The position numbers were made by a program, and so were the translations under genes. A DNA stretch of 64,000 nt from an uncultured Bacilli bacterium. Its GTDB lineage: Bacteria; Bacillota_I; Bacilli_A; RF39; UBA660. This document shows positions 63,765-64,000 of the stretch, in pieces (the stretch's first letter is position 1; every line of letters starts with the position of its first letter). The stretch is taken from the NCBI GenBank assembly GCA_934141145.1, contig CAKPCA010000004.1, positions 1-64,000 of the forward strand, given 5' to 3'. Under the pieces are notes generated by a model. That model had not been told where the DNA came from. It saw only the letters and a program-made list of their open reading frames with translations, and made no database searches.

Positions 63765-64000
63765 TTATTTTCTTAGTTTTTGTATATTTTCTTCATAATC
63801 ATTAGAATTTGTTATATAACTACCAGATACTACAATATCTGCATAATTACTAATATATTTAATTGTTTCGTCATTTACTCCACCATCTACTTCTATAACA
63901 AAGTTATAAGATGGTTCAATCTCTTTTAATTCTTGCATTTTACATATAGTATCAGTCATAAATTTTTGACCACCTTTTCCAGGTATTACACTCATTACAA
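63765..64000 (-). CDS. rpe: Ribulose-phosphate 3-epimerase, C-terminal part (cut by window end)
   Basis: The frame is open to the window edge. It shows the family blocks VMSVIPGKGGQKF, then VIEVDGGVNDETI with the catalytic Asp, and ADIVVSGSYIT. This is the last third of the TIM barrel. The enzyme interconverts ribulose-5-phosphate and xylulose-5-phosphate in the pentose phosphate pathway. The usual Phe in PGFGGQ is Lys here. The remainder lies past position 64000. Confidence 0.88.
   Translation of the reverse strand, partial: VMSVIPGKGGQKFMTDTICKMQELKEIEPSYNFVIEVDGGVNDETIKYISNYADIVVSGSYITNSNDYEENIQKLRK

Overview
The window is a very AT-rich, CpG-poor stretch of chromosome from a spore-forming low-GC Bacillota, most likely an uncultured gut member of the Bacilli. 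This placement is inferred from the mix of sigG, sigK, spoIVB, a ymxH-like gene, two T-box leaders, an L20-type leader and consensus sigma-A promoters. The standard genetic code fits: Trp is written TGG and TGA serves as a stop. No rRNA, tRNA or CRISPR array was recognised. About 75 genes or gene remnants are called, mostly on the minus strand.

Layout: 0-5 kb holds mutL, a tocopherol-cyclase-like gene, a HigBA-like toxin-antitoxin pair with a clear operator, and a VanZ-like gene. 5-10.6 kb holds a surface-protein pair (a dockerin-bearing M6 protease and an anchored Ig-like protein), followed by a scar made of three gene remnants. 10.7-21.5 kb holds uvrC, a YigZ-like gene, a lone holin, an amidoligase, a giant prepilin-like adhesin, smc, rnc and a HAD phosphatase. 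21.8-29.2 kb holds yidD, a metal-binding-protein homologue without its histidines, a sigG cluster and an ABC exporter. 29.3-35.6 kb is one operon, T-box > cmk fused to mTERF-like repeats > small mTERF-like gene > long mTERF-like repeat gene > alaS (short form) > mltG. 35.6-43.5 kb holds membrane and envelope genes, including a second prepilin-like protein. 43.5-47 kb is a T-box > HD-domain gene > valS operon.

The main discovery candidate lies at 47.3-55.85 kb. The mother-cell sigma factor gene sigK is split in two by a 7.8-kb element bounded by AATG core repeats, at the same codon (Asn-Glu of the RCI(D/E)NEILMH motif) as the Bacillus subtilis skin element. Precise excision at AATG would rebuild a 233-codon sigK. 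The element encodes a large serine recombinase whose stop codon is formed by the attachment core itself. In the excised circle that stop becomes TGC, and the frame continues with no stop through 45 codons into a tandem-HTH gene that lacks a good start of its own, predicting an excision-dependent recombinase-HTH fusion. The rest of the element carries small XRE regulators, two lipoproteins, an excisionase-like protein, a pair of paralogous small proteins and a structured noncoding segment.

55.9-64 kb returns to core genes: spoIVB next to sigK, thyA with insertions, xseB-xseA-nusB, an M18 aminopeptidase, the infC-rpmI-rplT operon behind an attenuator leader, and the 3' part of rpe cut by the window edge.
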